24,126 bases of DNA from Cochliopodium minus (Eukaryota; Discosea; Himatismenida; Cochliopodiidae). The notes beneath the pieces were generated by a model. It was not told the origin of the DNA. It did not search any database and saw nothing but the letters and a program-made list of their open reading frames with translations. The stretch spans positions 1-24,126 of the forward strand of contig JAMYWO010000055.1 in NCBI GenBank assembly GCA_024220525.1, read 5' to 3'. Both the position numbers and the translations under genes were made by a program. Positions within the stretch are counted from its first letter, which is position 1, and each line of letters starts with the position of its first letter. This document shows positions 1 to 10,460 of the stretch, one piece after another.

Positions 1-61
1 AAAATAAAAAATAAAAAATAAAAAATAAAAAATAAAAAATAAAAAATAAAAAATAAAAAAT
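1..61. repeat. AAAAAAT heptanucleotide tandem repeat at scaffold edge
   Basis: The first 61 bases are a perfect period-7 array: T occurs at 5, 12, 19, 26, 33, 40, 47, 54 and 61 with A everywhere else. It abuts the window start and lies in what should be an intron or downstream part of VPS8 (sense strand ATTTTTT). It is probably the low-complexity sequence that broke the assembly. It is not a recognisable telomere repeat, since it contains no G or C. Confidence 0.9.
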
Positions 62-86
62 AAAAAAAATAAAATAATTAAATTAC

Positions 87-3000
87 TTTATGTAGAGTTC
101 CGCTGTATCAGAATCTACAACAAACTGGCTTTTATGATGCTTTTGTATTTCAGTTTGTTTCTTGTCTTCCTCCACCTCGAAACTACTTGCAGCAAGAATG
201 CCTTTAAAAATTAAATAAAAATAAAAATAAAATAAATAAAATAAAAAAATTAATAAAAATAAAAAATTAAATGATAAAAAAAAAAAAAATAAAAAATAAA
301 ATTAAAAATTATTTAAAAAAATTTTCAATTAAAAATTTTTTACCTTTTAAATAACGATATTGCAATTCAGGATAAGCATCAATCTGCATCATCAACTTCT
401 TGTGGTCTTCCACCTCGAAACACTGAACAACAAGCTGAGCGATGGCGTTGCCGTCGATGTTGACAAGCTGCTCGAGAGACAGCATGACCTGCTGCTTGAT
501 GAGGAACTTGTCTTGGGGAGAGATCTCGGGATCTTCGAGGAGGCTTCGGACGAGAGAGAAGATGTGCGTGCTGTCTTTCTTGGAAGAGGCTTCTATGGCG
601 ATTTTGATCAGTTTGTTCCAGTTTCTCTCGAGTTTCTCGAAAAACTCCGAAACTAAATAAAAAGAACTGGATTTGGCGAGGATCTGCATCATGTCTCTCT
701 TGTAGAGTCTTTCTTCGACGTTCTCGACGAAGCTGAGGAGCAAATGATGTCTTTGGTTCCACGTGGAATCCTCTTCTGTGAGGGTGAGGTAGCCTAAGAT
801 TCTTTGGACGATGTGGTTGGACAAAGAACATCTCTTCAGATAGAGCTGCTTGCAAGCAAACATGAGGAAGAAGCCTACCTGTTGATTGGTCCAATGGTCT
901 GAGACGTTTTGGAAGTAAAACTGCATTTTGAGAGGATCTATGTCCACGTGCTTGTCTACAAAAATGCTTTGGAGGTTCATAATCAAAGAATGAGCGGAAA
1001 AAAGTTTGTCTTCGAAAATGAGGTTCAAAACTTCCAAAGTTCTTTTACAATCAAACTTGAACAATACTCTGAGACGTGGGAAGCTCTGGTTGTGTTCTCC
1101 GTAGTCGTTTTTATCAACGGGATTTTCGGCAAACAAAAATTCGACGATTTGGAGTTTCACGTTGGACAAAAACTTTTGGGGGATGGATCCTCCTGTAGGA
1201 AACTCTTCGCCCAAAATGCATTTGCTCAAGTAAAGAAGTATGGTGTATCCAATCCTTTTCTCTTGCATGTTTTTGGTCAGCAGAACGACCATTTCTTGTA
1301 AAGGAGAAATGTAATCATGGAGTCCTCTGTTGAAGATGTAAAAGAAAGCAGTTGCGAGGAAATACTTCTTGCATAGTTGTGCCACTTGGTGGAAATCTAT
1401 ACTCATGATGTTGAGATGTACTATGCAGTTCTCTATTCTTCTTGCGAATCCCTTTTCTTGGTAGTAGAACACGAAATCTTTCATGCAAGTAGGATGCAGG
1501 TAAGTTAATCTGTCAGAAAGAATGTAAGGCTCCAACATCTCCAAAAATACTTCTGAACACTTTTTATCTAAGAAAATAAAAAATGAAATTTCAATTTAAA
1601 ATGAAATGAAATAAAATTAAAAAATAAAAATAAAAAGAAATTAAAAATGAATTAAAAATAAAAATAAACAAAAAAATAAATTAGAATAAAATAAAAAATG
1701 AAAAAATGAAAAAAATAAAATTGTACTAATGAATTTAGTGTAGATTTCTCCAAAAAGCAAAGGTAGATCGTCTATTTTGATAGAATAGTCAATCGTGGCA
1801 CTGGCCAGTACTCTGATGGGATGGACAAACTCTATCTTATCGAGCTGTGAAGTATGGCTGATGTAGAAGTTGTCCAAGATAGTGTTGACATACTTGATAA
1901 GGAGACTTTGGATGGTGGATCTCCCAATTTGGGATCTTTCAAAACTAGATTTAGGCAAACCAAATTTAAATTCAATTTTATCGTGAAACAAATCGAAAGA
2001 AAGGGAGAGAGCGTCAAGAAACCTCTTGTTGTCGATCAAAGTGTCGAGCCTGTCTTTCCACTCCAAAATTTTGGTCTTGTAGAGATTGTTGGAGCCAAGA
2101 AAGTAAACAATGTTCCCTCTAGAAAGGATGCTGTTGTGATAACTCGACTCCATTTGATTTTCCACAGTAGAGAAGTACCTGTGAAAAGCCATTTTGATGG
2201 AAGAAATGTCGATCGTTTCTAACAACTCTCCTCCAAAAGGCTCGACTACTTTGATCTGGTTTTTGGAAGTGTAGAAAATGACGTATTTTCTTGTCAACCA
2301 CTCTAACCCTGTGATGTGAATGAGTTTTCCCTTTTGAGTTTCCTCTGTTTTGAGCTTGTTTGTCCTTTCCTTTCTTTCTACAGAAAGAGCTTTGGAAGAA
2401 AGCTTTCTTTTGAATTTGGAAGGAGAAAAATTGCTGTCTATTTGAAGCGGAGACATGAGAGATTCTTCAGATTCTATTTGGTTGGTGAGATCGTGATAAG
2501 ATTCAAAGCTGGCGGAGATTTTAGAGTTTTCTTCGTTGTTAGATTTTTTGGAAAAATAAGATTGTTGGTTTTCTCTGAATTTGTTTCTGGAAATGACCTT
2601 AAACTCATAGTTGTACTCCTTCTTCGAAACGAGCTTGACCATGCAAGAAACCATGAACAAATTTCCACCCCAACCGATCAACAAAATAGGAGGAGTTGCA
2701 TTGAAATCCTTTTGACAATCTTTTACACCTCTCCAACACAAATAAGGAAGAGCACCACCTTCAATATTTTTGGGCTTGTTTATTGTACAGCAAACAGAAA
2801 CTTGAGGCTTTAATTGAATGACCAAAACTTTGGTTTTGTTCGCCACCGCAACAAGGGCGAGCTCGTCAGTAGGGTGAACAAGACGCTTCTCACCTTCTTT
2901 GATGTTACTGAAAGTGGAAAGAGGCAACATCTTCATGGAGATGATGGGCCCGTTTTTCTTGACAGAAATCTGAGTTTTCTCAAGATAACTTCCTAACATG

Positions 3001-4364
3001 CTCCTAATTTTCAAAGACAGCAAATAAAAGTTTCCTCTTGTATCGCACGACAAAACTTCAGTGTTTGAATGCCCCAAAAAAGAAATTTGTACAACGGGAC
3101 CTGTGTGAGCATCTGCCACAATGAACAAAGGCTCTTTTTTTTCCAAGTCCCAGTAGATCACTTGTCCCTTCTCGTGTCCTGATACTGCCACATTTTGAGA
3201 AATAGAAATAGAACAAGCTGATCCATATGTTTCCAATGTACTTTGTGTACCCAATACAAAATGTTTGTTTTCATTAATTACAAATACAAGGAGGTATCTT
3301 TAAATAAAAGAGTTTAAAATTTTTTGAAAAAAAAATAAATTAAAAATTTAGAAAAAAATTTTGAAATTTTAACAATTAACGAAATCTATTAAAAATAAAC
3401 AAAATAAAAATAAATAATTCGAAAAAAAAAATTTATTTTACCCTCTTGATGTTCCTATTACTGTATATGGAGAATTGTTGGATATGGACAAACATGTAGG
3501 TATACCAGAAATTCTCTTCATCTGCATACCCATGTTTTGTGAAATATAAGGGATTGGAGTCGGCAAAATAATAGGAACGTCCGTCTCATATGCTTTGCTT
3601 TTGGAGGTTTGTAACATGTACGTCTCCTACAAAGGCAAGAATATTTAATAAATTATTTAATTTTTAAAAAGATCAATTTTTAAAATATTAATTGAAGATT
3701 TTTTTTAAATGTTATATTTTTCTAATACTTTATTTTGTATTTTATATGTTGTCCATATCTTTTTTTTTATTTTATTACCAACTCCAAACTTTTTTTCAAT
3801 TCATTTGTATCTTTCAATAATACTGAATTCAACAAATTATTCACATCTATATCCTCATCTTTCTCATTCAATACTTCCTCCAACAAGATTTGCTCTGATG
3901 TGGTGAGCAATTTCCTATCGTCTCCATTTGTATCTTTTTTATCATTCTCATTATTCTTTTCTTCAATGTTTATATTGGTTGAGATTTCCTCTATCAATTT
4001 TTCATTCGATATTTCTATCTTGTTATTATCCTCTCCTTTTATATTATTCTTCAAATAGATCTCCTCATCTTCATCATCTGATGAATTTTCCAAAAGATCT
4101 TTGAGATCTTTGAGATCTTTCTTGATATTGTTGTATTTTGAATTTTCTGTGGCTGATTCAAGTATCCTCTTCAATTCCTCATCTGATGTATTTATAAAAT
4201 AATTTATATTTGTGGCATATTTGGTTGGTTATATGAATTAAAATCAAAAAATAAAATTTTTTTTTTTTTATAGTTTGTGATTGATTTTGATGAAAGAGAT
4301 TCTTTTATATACCTTCAGAAGAATCTTCCAATATGTCATGGATAGAAGGTAAATGTTCTGACAT
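87..4364 (-). CDS. VPS8: VPS8, CORVET tethering complex subunit (3' end missing)
   Basis: Six exons on the minus strand: 4364-4313, 4182-3779, 3626-3442, 3297-1727, 1567-344 and 201-87, giving about 1183 codons. Codon phases match at every join, and the last exon ends at a GTAATT donor, so the gene runs off the window start. Start ATG at 4364 (MSEHLPSIHDILEDSSE). Residues 1-150 are acidic and low-complexity. At about 190-220 the family strand motif VIGTSRGYLLVF is assembled across the 3442/3297 splice. It is followed by YGSACSISIS, HEKGQVIYWDL and ADAHTGPVVQISF, which are beta-propeller signatures of VPS8. FLEMLEPYILSD and YPELQYRYLKG lie in the helical repeat part. VPS8 is the endosomal-specific subunit of CORVET, which tethers early endosomes through Rab5-type GTPases. 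Family members are about 1300-1450 residues, so roughly 200-250 C-terminal residues, normally with a RING-like finger, are absent here. The acidic leader is specific to this sequence. Confidence 0.88.
4100..4128 (-). repeat. 9-nt in-frame repeat inside VPS8 exon 2
   Basis: Three near-perfect copies of a 9-base unit (plus strand roughly gagatcttt) encode three consecutive Lys-Asp-Leu triplets in the acidic N-terminal leader of VPS8. In-frame slippage in a disordered segment is the simplest explanation. Confidence 0.7.
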
Positions 4365-4637
4365 GTAAATATTGAATTTGGTATTGCCACTATTTTTTTT
4401 TATATATTCTTTTTCTTTGAAAAATGAAAAAAGAGAAATTTGATTCAAAGTTTAAATGATTTGAAAATACATTTTTAATTGATTTCAATCATTGAAAAAT
4501 GAGATCTTTAATTTACTTTTTTCTAACTTTTTAAATGATTTTTTTATTTTTTATTTCAAACGAAAAGCAAAATAAAAGGATTTTTTGTTACAATAATTTT
4601 TTTATTTATTACTACACAAATCTCTTTATATATAAAA

Positions 4638-5612
4638 TCATTTTTTATGATTGGTATTAAAAGTATTTATGATACAATTTTCAAATTCCTTTTGAAAAAT
4701 ATTGTAAATATATTTCCATTTTCCTTTAGTGATAAAACCATTTTTCTCTTTGAAAGCATTGATGTTGATCATACGAGCTTTTTTGAAAAATTTGTTACTT
4801 TTCATATCCAATAATTCCCATTCATCCTTGTGGATAGAAGAACATAAAGTGAATGTTTGTCCTTCACCAGCTTTCTTTGAATGATTATCTACATATCTCT
4901 TGAAATTCCAGGCTTCCTTTTGGCATAATACTTGAAGCAAATGAATTTCAAAGATATATAATCCATCTTTATCTTCCCAAGGGCTATTGACAGGATTTTC
5001 GAATTTATAGAGACATCTCTTGTTGGGAACCATTGTGTTTTCCAAAATTTGTTGCAAATTGTTGAACCAGATATTACGAACCACGTCAGATCTCTTGCTG
5101 GAAGATGGAGATGATATTTCAACATTCTTTTTGCTCAATAATAATGGTTTGGATGGTGATTTATTATTAATTATTTTATTTGTTTGTGTGGTTGTATTTG
5201 GAGAGGATATTTGCTCCAATTTAATTTTCTTTTGTTTTATATTTAATTCGATGGTGGAGGGTCTTTCGAATTCCTTTTCCCTCTTGATGAATTGTCTCAC
5301 ATCTCTTTTGATTATTGTTGTCTTTTCTTCGAATTTTTCCATTTCATCTTGCATTTCTGCTTCCAATTTGATGGTGTTCAAGCTCTCTGGTGAAAAGAAT
5401 GAATCAAAAAATGAGCTATCAGAATCTTCTTCAGAACTTTTTATTGGTGATGGAGATTTATAATCAAATAATTCTTGGAAAGATGGCAATCTTGGTGAAA
5501 TCATGAAATTTTCTTGTGGATGCATATTTCTCAAATAAACTTGTGGTTCTGGATTAATAACTCTTTGGAATGTTTCCCATGATGTATTCAAAATATCAAT
5601 TTCAGTTGTCAT
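4638..5612 (-). CDS. Unrecognised 324-aa protein with SUMO-consensus motifs and conserved-looking C-terminus
   Basis: Single uninterrupted frame from ATG at 5612 to TGA at 4638. I do not recognise the family. Residues 35-165 are disordered and rich in Ser/Asp/Lys, with several Ser-Pro sites (about 39, 53, 55, 74, 137, 152, 168) and a run of Ile-Lys-x-acidic motifs: IKLE 81-84, IKRD 101-104, IKRE 109-112 and IKLE 130-133. Residues about 180-320 look like a folded domain rich in Trp, Phe and Tyr (IWFNNLQQIL, LYIFEIHLLQVL, EAWNFKRYVDNH, KGKWKYIYNIF). There is no signal peptide or membrane segment. The composition suggests a nuclear regulatory protein, but that is inference only. It is AT-rich throughout and lies 273 bases downstream of the VPS8 start on the same strand. 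On the other side it is divergent from the oxidase gene. Confidence 0.75.
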   Translation of the reverse strand: MTTEIDILNTSWETFQRVINPEPQVYLRNMHPQENFMISPRLPSFQELFDYKSPSPIKSSEEDSDSSFFDSFFSPESLNTIKLEAEMQDEMEKFEEKTTIIKRDVRQFIKREKEFERPSTIELNIKQKKIKLEQISSPNTTTQTNKIINNKSPSKPLLLSKKNVEISSPSSSKRSDVVRNIWFNNLQQILENTMVPNKRCLYKFENPVNSPWEDKDGLYIFEIHLLQVLCQKEAWNFKRYVDNHSKKAGEGQTFTLCSSIHKDEWELLDMKSNKFFKKARMININAFKEKNGFITKGKWKYIYNIFQKEFENCIINTFNTNHKK

Positions 5613-6850
5613 TTCTTTTTCTATTTATTTACTTTCCGATTCTGTTTTGTTTTTGTAAATTTATTTATTAATATTTTTTTTTTTTTTTTTTTTTTAATTT
5701 TGCAAAGAGAAATTAAGAATTTAATTAGAAATTGAAATTTGAAATATTTGAAAGCAAAATTTTTTTTATTTATAACGAGGTGTATTAATTTTTTATTAAT
5801 TTTGATTTTATTACATTCTCAGTGATTGGATGATTATTTATTTCCAACTTGGTTGTTTTACCCTTTTATTTGTTGTTTATTTTTTTTTATTTTTTTTTTT
5901 ATTTTATTATAAAATTATAAAATTTTAAAGTGATCAGTAAGAGTATTCATCTTAAATTGAAAATAAATTAATACTTATAATTTTTTCATCTATCGATTTT
6001 TTTTTAGCATGATATATGGAAAGATGATTAGTCACTAATTATTATATGAAAAAACAACAATCCACTGTATGAAAAAGAAAAATAAAATAAAAAAAAAAAA
6101 TATATTTTTTAGGATGAAAATTTTATTTAATTTTTTATTTTTTTTATTTTCTCTGAAAATTCATTTCCATTTTTGGGAAATTATTTTAAAAAAAAAAGAT
6201 ATCTCTAATTTTTCATTCTAAAAAATCAACTTGTTAAATCAATTTTTGATTTGTGGTTTGTTTGTGAATATATTTTAAAAACTAAATTTAATTTAAAGGC
6301 GAAATATTTATTTTTAATTATTTATTTATTTTTAAAGTGAAGGAGAACAACGTCAACATTTGAAAAATTTGATCACTTTTCTTTTTAATTCCTATTTTTA
6401 TCTCAAATTCATAAATGATCTTCAAAAAAAAACAAAAAAAAATCCATTTTTTGCTTTCATGTGAAAGAAATAAACTTGCATGAATTTCCAAGAATATAAA
6501 GGAGTTTTTAAAATTAAGAAATATTTAAGAATTTCAAAAAAATCGAATTTTCTTTTATTACAACAAAGATTTGTTCCTCAATTAAAAAAAAATTAAAAAA
6601 AATATTGTGTGAACAACTTTGATACACAAAAAGATAAGAAACAATCAAACTTTTCACAATGAATATTAAAGTTAATTCATTCAATTAAATCCTTCTAACA
6701 TCTTTTTCTGAAATTTAAATTGAATAAATACCATTCAAATTCAAATTCTATAAATTCTTAAAAGAGATTTAAATGAAATACAATCCTATACTTCCACAAA
6801 TATTTTATATCTAATTCCCCCAATCAAAAATAAAATATATATAAAAAAAA
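5613..6850. other. 1.24-kb divergent intergenic region
   Basis: This lies between the start of the minus-strand 324-aa gene and the plus-strand oxidase gene, so it must hold both promoters. It is extremely AT-rich with long A and T runs (for example T-run near 5671-5695). No tRNA, no recognisable promoter motif and no convincing gene was seen. One short open stretch without an ATG (about 6339-6467) is discussed under rejected items. Confidence 0.6.
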
Positions 6851-8622
6851 ATGAATAATAAAGTTGTTATAATAGGATCGGGAGTAGTTGGATTATCAAC
6901 AGGAATTGAATTCTTGGAAAAATATGGAGATAAATTGAATATTACTATAATAACCAACAATGATTTAGGAGATACCAATTCATCCAAATCTGGAGCACAT
7001 TGGTTTCCAAGTTTCGAATCAAATGATCTTAGAAAGAAGATGGAAAGATTAACCTTTGAAAAATTTGAACAGATATCAAAAAATGTAAATATAAAAAGAC
7101 TTTAAATACAATTTAAAGAATAAATAAAAGTATATTTTTTTTGTTAGAATTTAATATGCAACATTGAATTTATATATTTCAAAAAACCACTTCATTTATC
7201 TCAATGAGCCCCAAATTATATTAATATTCATCTATTCTAAAAAACATTTATTAATTCTTTTATTGTTTAAACAAAGAAAAACGCAAATTAAATTAAATTA
7301 GAAATAAATCAAATTCGAATTTGTTTCGATAACCGAAAATGAAATGATAACAATTACATTTTTAAAAAATAAAAATTTATTCAATCTTAGTTTTCAAATC
7401 AATCAAATATTTTTCATATAAAAAAATAATCAGTACCCAAAATCAGAAACAGGGATGAATAGGGTGAAAGCAAACAGGTTCTACCCTGAGAAGCTCGAGA
7501 AAGATCCCTGGTGGTCCAACATCGCCTACAACTTCAAACACACCGCCAAAGAAAATCTCCCAAAAGAATACAAAGATGGATTAGAATACGAAACGTATGT
7601 ATCAAGCATGATTCTTTACTTACCATGGTTACACAATAGATTTTTAAATTTGGGCGGCAAAATTGTTCGTCGGGAAATTAATTGTTTGTCGGAGGTTTTT
7701 GATGTGTTTGATTCTAATGTCGTAGTTGATTGTTCTGGTTTGGGTGCTATTCATATCAAGGGCATTGAAGACAAGGAAATTTTTCCAGTCAGGGGGCAAA
7801 GGTAAATGAAAAAAACTAATAAAAAATTTAAACAAATAAAATAATTAAGAAAAAATTATTTTAAAATAATTTAATCAATTAAAAATAAAAAATAAAAAAT
7901 AAAATTTTTGAAAAACAATTTTAAAAATACAAACCAAACTACTCATAAAATTAATAGAAAAATTTAAAAATTTGAAATATAAAAAATGAAAATGTACAAA
8001 AAAATTTAAAAAATATAAGCGAAAAATAATTAAAGTATGGGAATTAATTATTTTGTTTTTAAAAAATTATTGTTTATAAGTGAAAATAAAAAAAAAAAAA
8101 TTGAAAAAAAAAAGTGAAACAAATTAAAAGTTATAAAAAAAAAAAAAGAAAATAAAAATAAAAAAAAATTTTTTTGAAAAAAGTATTCTAGTTAAAGCTC
8201 CCTTTGTTGACAAACTTCTGGGAAACCAAGGGTTGGGAAAAACGCCACTGCCGACCTACATTATCCCTCTCAAAGTAGACGACCTCGTGCTTCTGGGAGC
8301 CACCTCCCAAAAGGGAGATTGGAACCGCAACGTCGATCCAAAGGACAAGGCCTCCATCTACGAGAGATGTTGTCAAATCATTCCCGAATTAAAAGAATTG
8401 CCCAAAGAAAGTTTTATTGCTGACAAAGTCGGTTTGAGACCTGAGAGGAATGGGGGTCCTGTTGTTGAACATTTCTTGCTTCGAAACTACTTGGGCAACA
8501 AGTACGACATCCATTTGATAAGGAACAATGGCCATGGCGGTTATGGCGTTCAGTCTTCTTGGGGTGCTGCTCAGATTGTGCTCGGACTTTACAATCAATA
8601 TGTCAAGAAGAGCAATTTGTAG
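6851..8622 (+). CDS. D-amino-acid oxidase / D-aspartate oxidase, FAD-dependent, peroxisomal
   Basis: Three exons, 6851-7084, 7434-7801 and 8184-8622, join in phase to 346 residues, close to the usual length of about 340-350. The enzyme oxidatively deaminates D-amino acids to 2-oxo acids, ammonia and H2O2. The dinucleotide motif VVIIGSGVVGLSTG (residues 5-18) binds the FAD ADP moiety. SGAHWFP follows at about 51, PVRGQ at the second splice, PTYIIPL in the substrate-site region, VGLRPER with Arg286 at the position of the carboxylate-binding arginine, and NNGHGGYGVQSSWGAA (315-330) as the C-terminal FAD signature. The last three residues are SNL after two lysines, a peroxisomal targeting signal known to work in human D-aspartate oxidase. 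D-Asp versus neutral D-amino-acid preference cannot be read reliably. Intron 2 is strongly A-rich on the sense strand, unlike introns of the other genes. The gene is convergent with the SAM-PAS gene. Confidence 0.93.
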
Positions 8623-8706
8623 TGGAGTCCTTTGTTGATTTTGAAAATAATTAAAAATATTTACTTAATTTTTTTTTCAATTATTTATATTTCATTTTTA
8701 AATTAA

Positions 8707-8763
8707 TTTTTTAATTTTTAATTTTTAATTTTTAATTTTTAATTTTTAATTTTTAATTTTTTT
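8707..8763. repeat. AATTTTT heptanucleotide tandem repeat
   Basis: About seven to eight copies of a 7-base AATTTTT unit occupy the 248-base region between the convergent oxidase and SAM-PAS genes. The unit length is the same as that of the array at the window start, but the unit differs. Confidence 0.85.
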
Positions 8764-8870
8764 CAAATTTTTTTTATTTTATATAAAAATATTAAATAAC
8801 AAAAAAAACTTTTTTTTGACAAAATTTCTTTTTTTTTTTAATAATACAAATAATTTAAAACACATTTTTT

Positions 8871-10460
8871 TTATAAGAAGATAGCCACATAAACTTTTTG
8901 AGAATCTGATCCCCTTCTCTCAGACAAAGAGATGGACAAAGACTTCAATTTACCGTCCCTGTCCTTAGTCAAAACGTTGACACCCTTGATCTTGACGAGA
9001 TTGCCAGAAGTATCATCGTGATGGCAAGAAACGAAATGTTTGAGGAAACTGGAAGATTCATTAGGAGAAGAACCAGCGTTGAACCCATTTGTTTTATTAC
9101 AAATGAAAGAACTCAATTCTTCACCAACGAGATCGTGTAATTCGTATCCTAATGTTTCTGTGAAAGTGTTGTTCAATCCTTGGATGTTTCCTTCTTGATC
9201 CAAGAGAACGGAGGCAACCATCAGATTCTCGATCATTTCGCGAGATTGTTCCAAGATGCCCTCCTCCCTTGGTGCATTCTCGTGCTTGTTAAAAGTGACG
9301 AAGAAACATCTCTCGTTGTCATCAGATGTCTCTGATACTTCCACGTTTGCTTTGATTATTTTTCCCATCTTGGTTATGCAGGATATAGTTTTGCATTCCT
9401 CAAAGATCTCCTTATCTCCTGTCTTGATAAAAGTATTCAAGCAGTTATCTAGATGAGAAATTGAAAATTAATTTTCAGAATTATTATATTCACAAGCAAA
9501 ATTTTTACCAATTGTATTTTTGTTGTATAATAAGATATTATTGCTTTCTCCAATCAATTCCCCATCGTTATATGAAAACATCGATCCAAAGAAATTGTTG
9601 TGATAAATAATTATTCCTTCATCATTCAACACTGCGACGGATCTGTTTATGGAATCGATCACTTGGAAGGCTGTGAAAATGGGTTTTTTTTGGATATTTT
9701 TTTCACTTTCAATTTCTCTTTTTTCATTGAGGTCAATAGTCTCATTGGGCTTCAATGAATTTTTTTTTTCCACATTCACCGAGATCTTTTCTCTGTTGTC
9801 GCACATCTTCTTCCATTCCTTATCTTTTTTAATTACTTTTCCCTTATTGGTCAAAGTTATTTCATTCTCTCCATACTTCTTCATTATTCTGGATAAAACT
9901 TGATCCAAGCTGTATCTCCTCTTTATATTGATTTTTTTGACCTTTTGATCCAAGCATAAAGATACCCTAATATATTCTGTTTTTTTAATTTTAAAAGTTA
10001 ATATTTTTAAAGGAGGATAATTTTATAAAATATATATTATATATTTTTATGATTGAAATGAAATTAATTTACCTTTATCTATTTTTTCTTTCATTATTCT
10101 CTTGTAATTTAAAGACAAATCTGACAAAGATTCAATGATATCCTTCAATCCCTCACTGCTGCTACTGGAATCACTTGAACTTCTGGATTCTAAAGAAGAT
10201 CTTTCATTGATCTTTTTTAACAATATTTTTTGTTCATCTAAGAATTTGTTTTGATGTTTGGTTTTTTTGATTCCTATCTCTTTTAATTTTTTCTTATCAA
10301 AAGATAACAATTGTTCTCCATTCACTTTTTTCTTCTCAAAAATTTTTTTATAAGAAGGCAAGTAAATTGAATCCAACCATTTCAATACATCTACCATACT
10401 CCATGCATGAGGCAATATTTCATCATTATCCATCAAAGATCTTTTGGAATTGGTGATCAT
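8871..10460 (-). CDS. SAM / ubiquitin-like / tandem PAS domain protein
   Basis: Three exons on the minus strand, 10460-10073, 9976-9509 and 9448-8871 (stop), join in phase to 477 residues. ATG at 10460 is the first in frame after an upstream stop. Residues 19-80 are a SAM domain (WSMVDVLKWLDSIYLPSYKK, then LKEIGI). Residues 88-101 are a Ser-rich linker. Residues 131-200 fit a ubiquitin-like fold of the Ras-binding or RA type (YIRVSLCLDQKVKKINIKRR, helix SLDQVLSRIMKKYG, closing strand KISVNVEKK). Residues 228-340 are a PAS domain (SVAVLNDEGIIIYHNNFFG) and 350-477 a second one (ASVLLDQEGNIQGLNNTF, TLGYELHDLVGEELSSFI, NVLTKDRDGKLKSLSISLSE). There is no kinase, cyclase or DNA-binding output domain and no membrane segment, so it is likely a soluble sensor or scaffold. 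The 60-base second intron is the shortest in the window. Domain calls are from motif reading; PAS and SAM are firm, and the ubiquitin-like call is tentative. Confidence 0.82.

Noticed and set aside
1-61. Possible telomere at the window start
   Set aside because: The heptamer has only A and T and no G-rich strand, so it does not resemble known telomere repeats.
379-1301. Alternative frames inside VPS8 exon 5 on both strands
   Set aside because: The exon frame matches VPS8 and joins in phase to both neighbours; the others are shadows of GC-richer coding sequence.
3779-4364. Acidic exons as a separate small gene upstream of VPS8
   Set aside because: Phases join exactly (G + AT, then phase 0) into the VPS8 propeller exon, there is no stop before the donor, and VPS8 proteins often have acidic N-termini.
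6339-6467. Open stretch of 42 codons upstream of the oxidase gene (contains SEGEQRQHLKNLITF)
   Set aside because: It has no ATG and begins right after a TAA. An acceptor-like AAAG precedes it, but no partner exon was found, so a gene cannot be supported.
8184-8190. Acceptor TTCTAG at 8190 for oxidase exon 3
   Set aside because: It would put a stop codon directly after the splice; the AAAAAAG acceptor at 8183 keeps frame and gives the expected PVRGQ-S-ILVKAP sequence.
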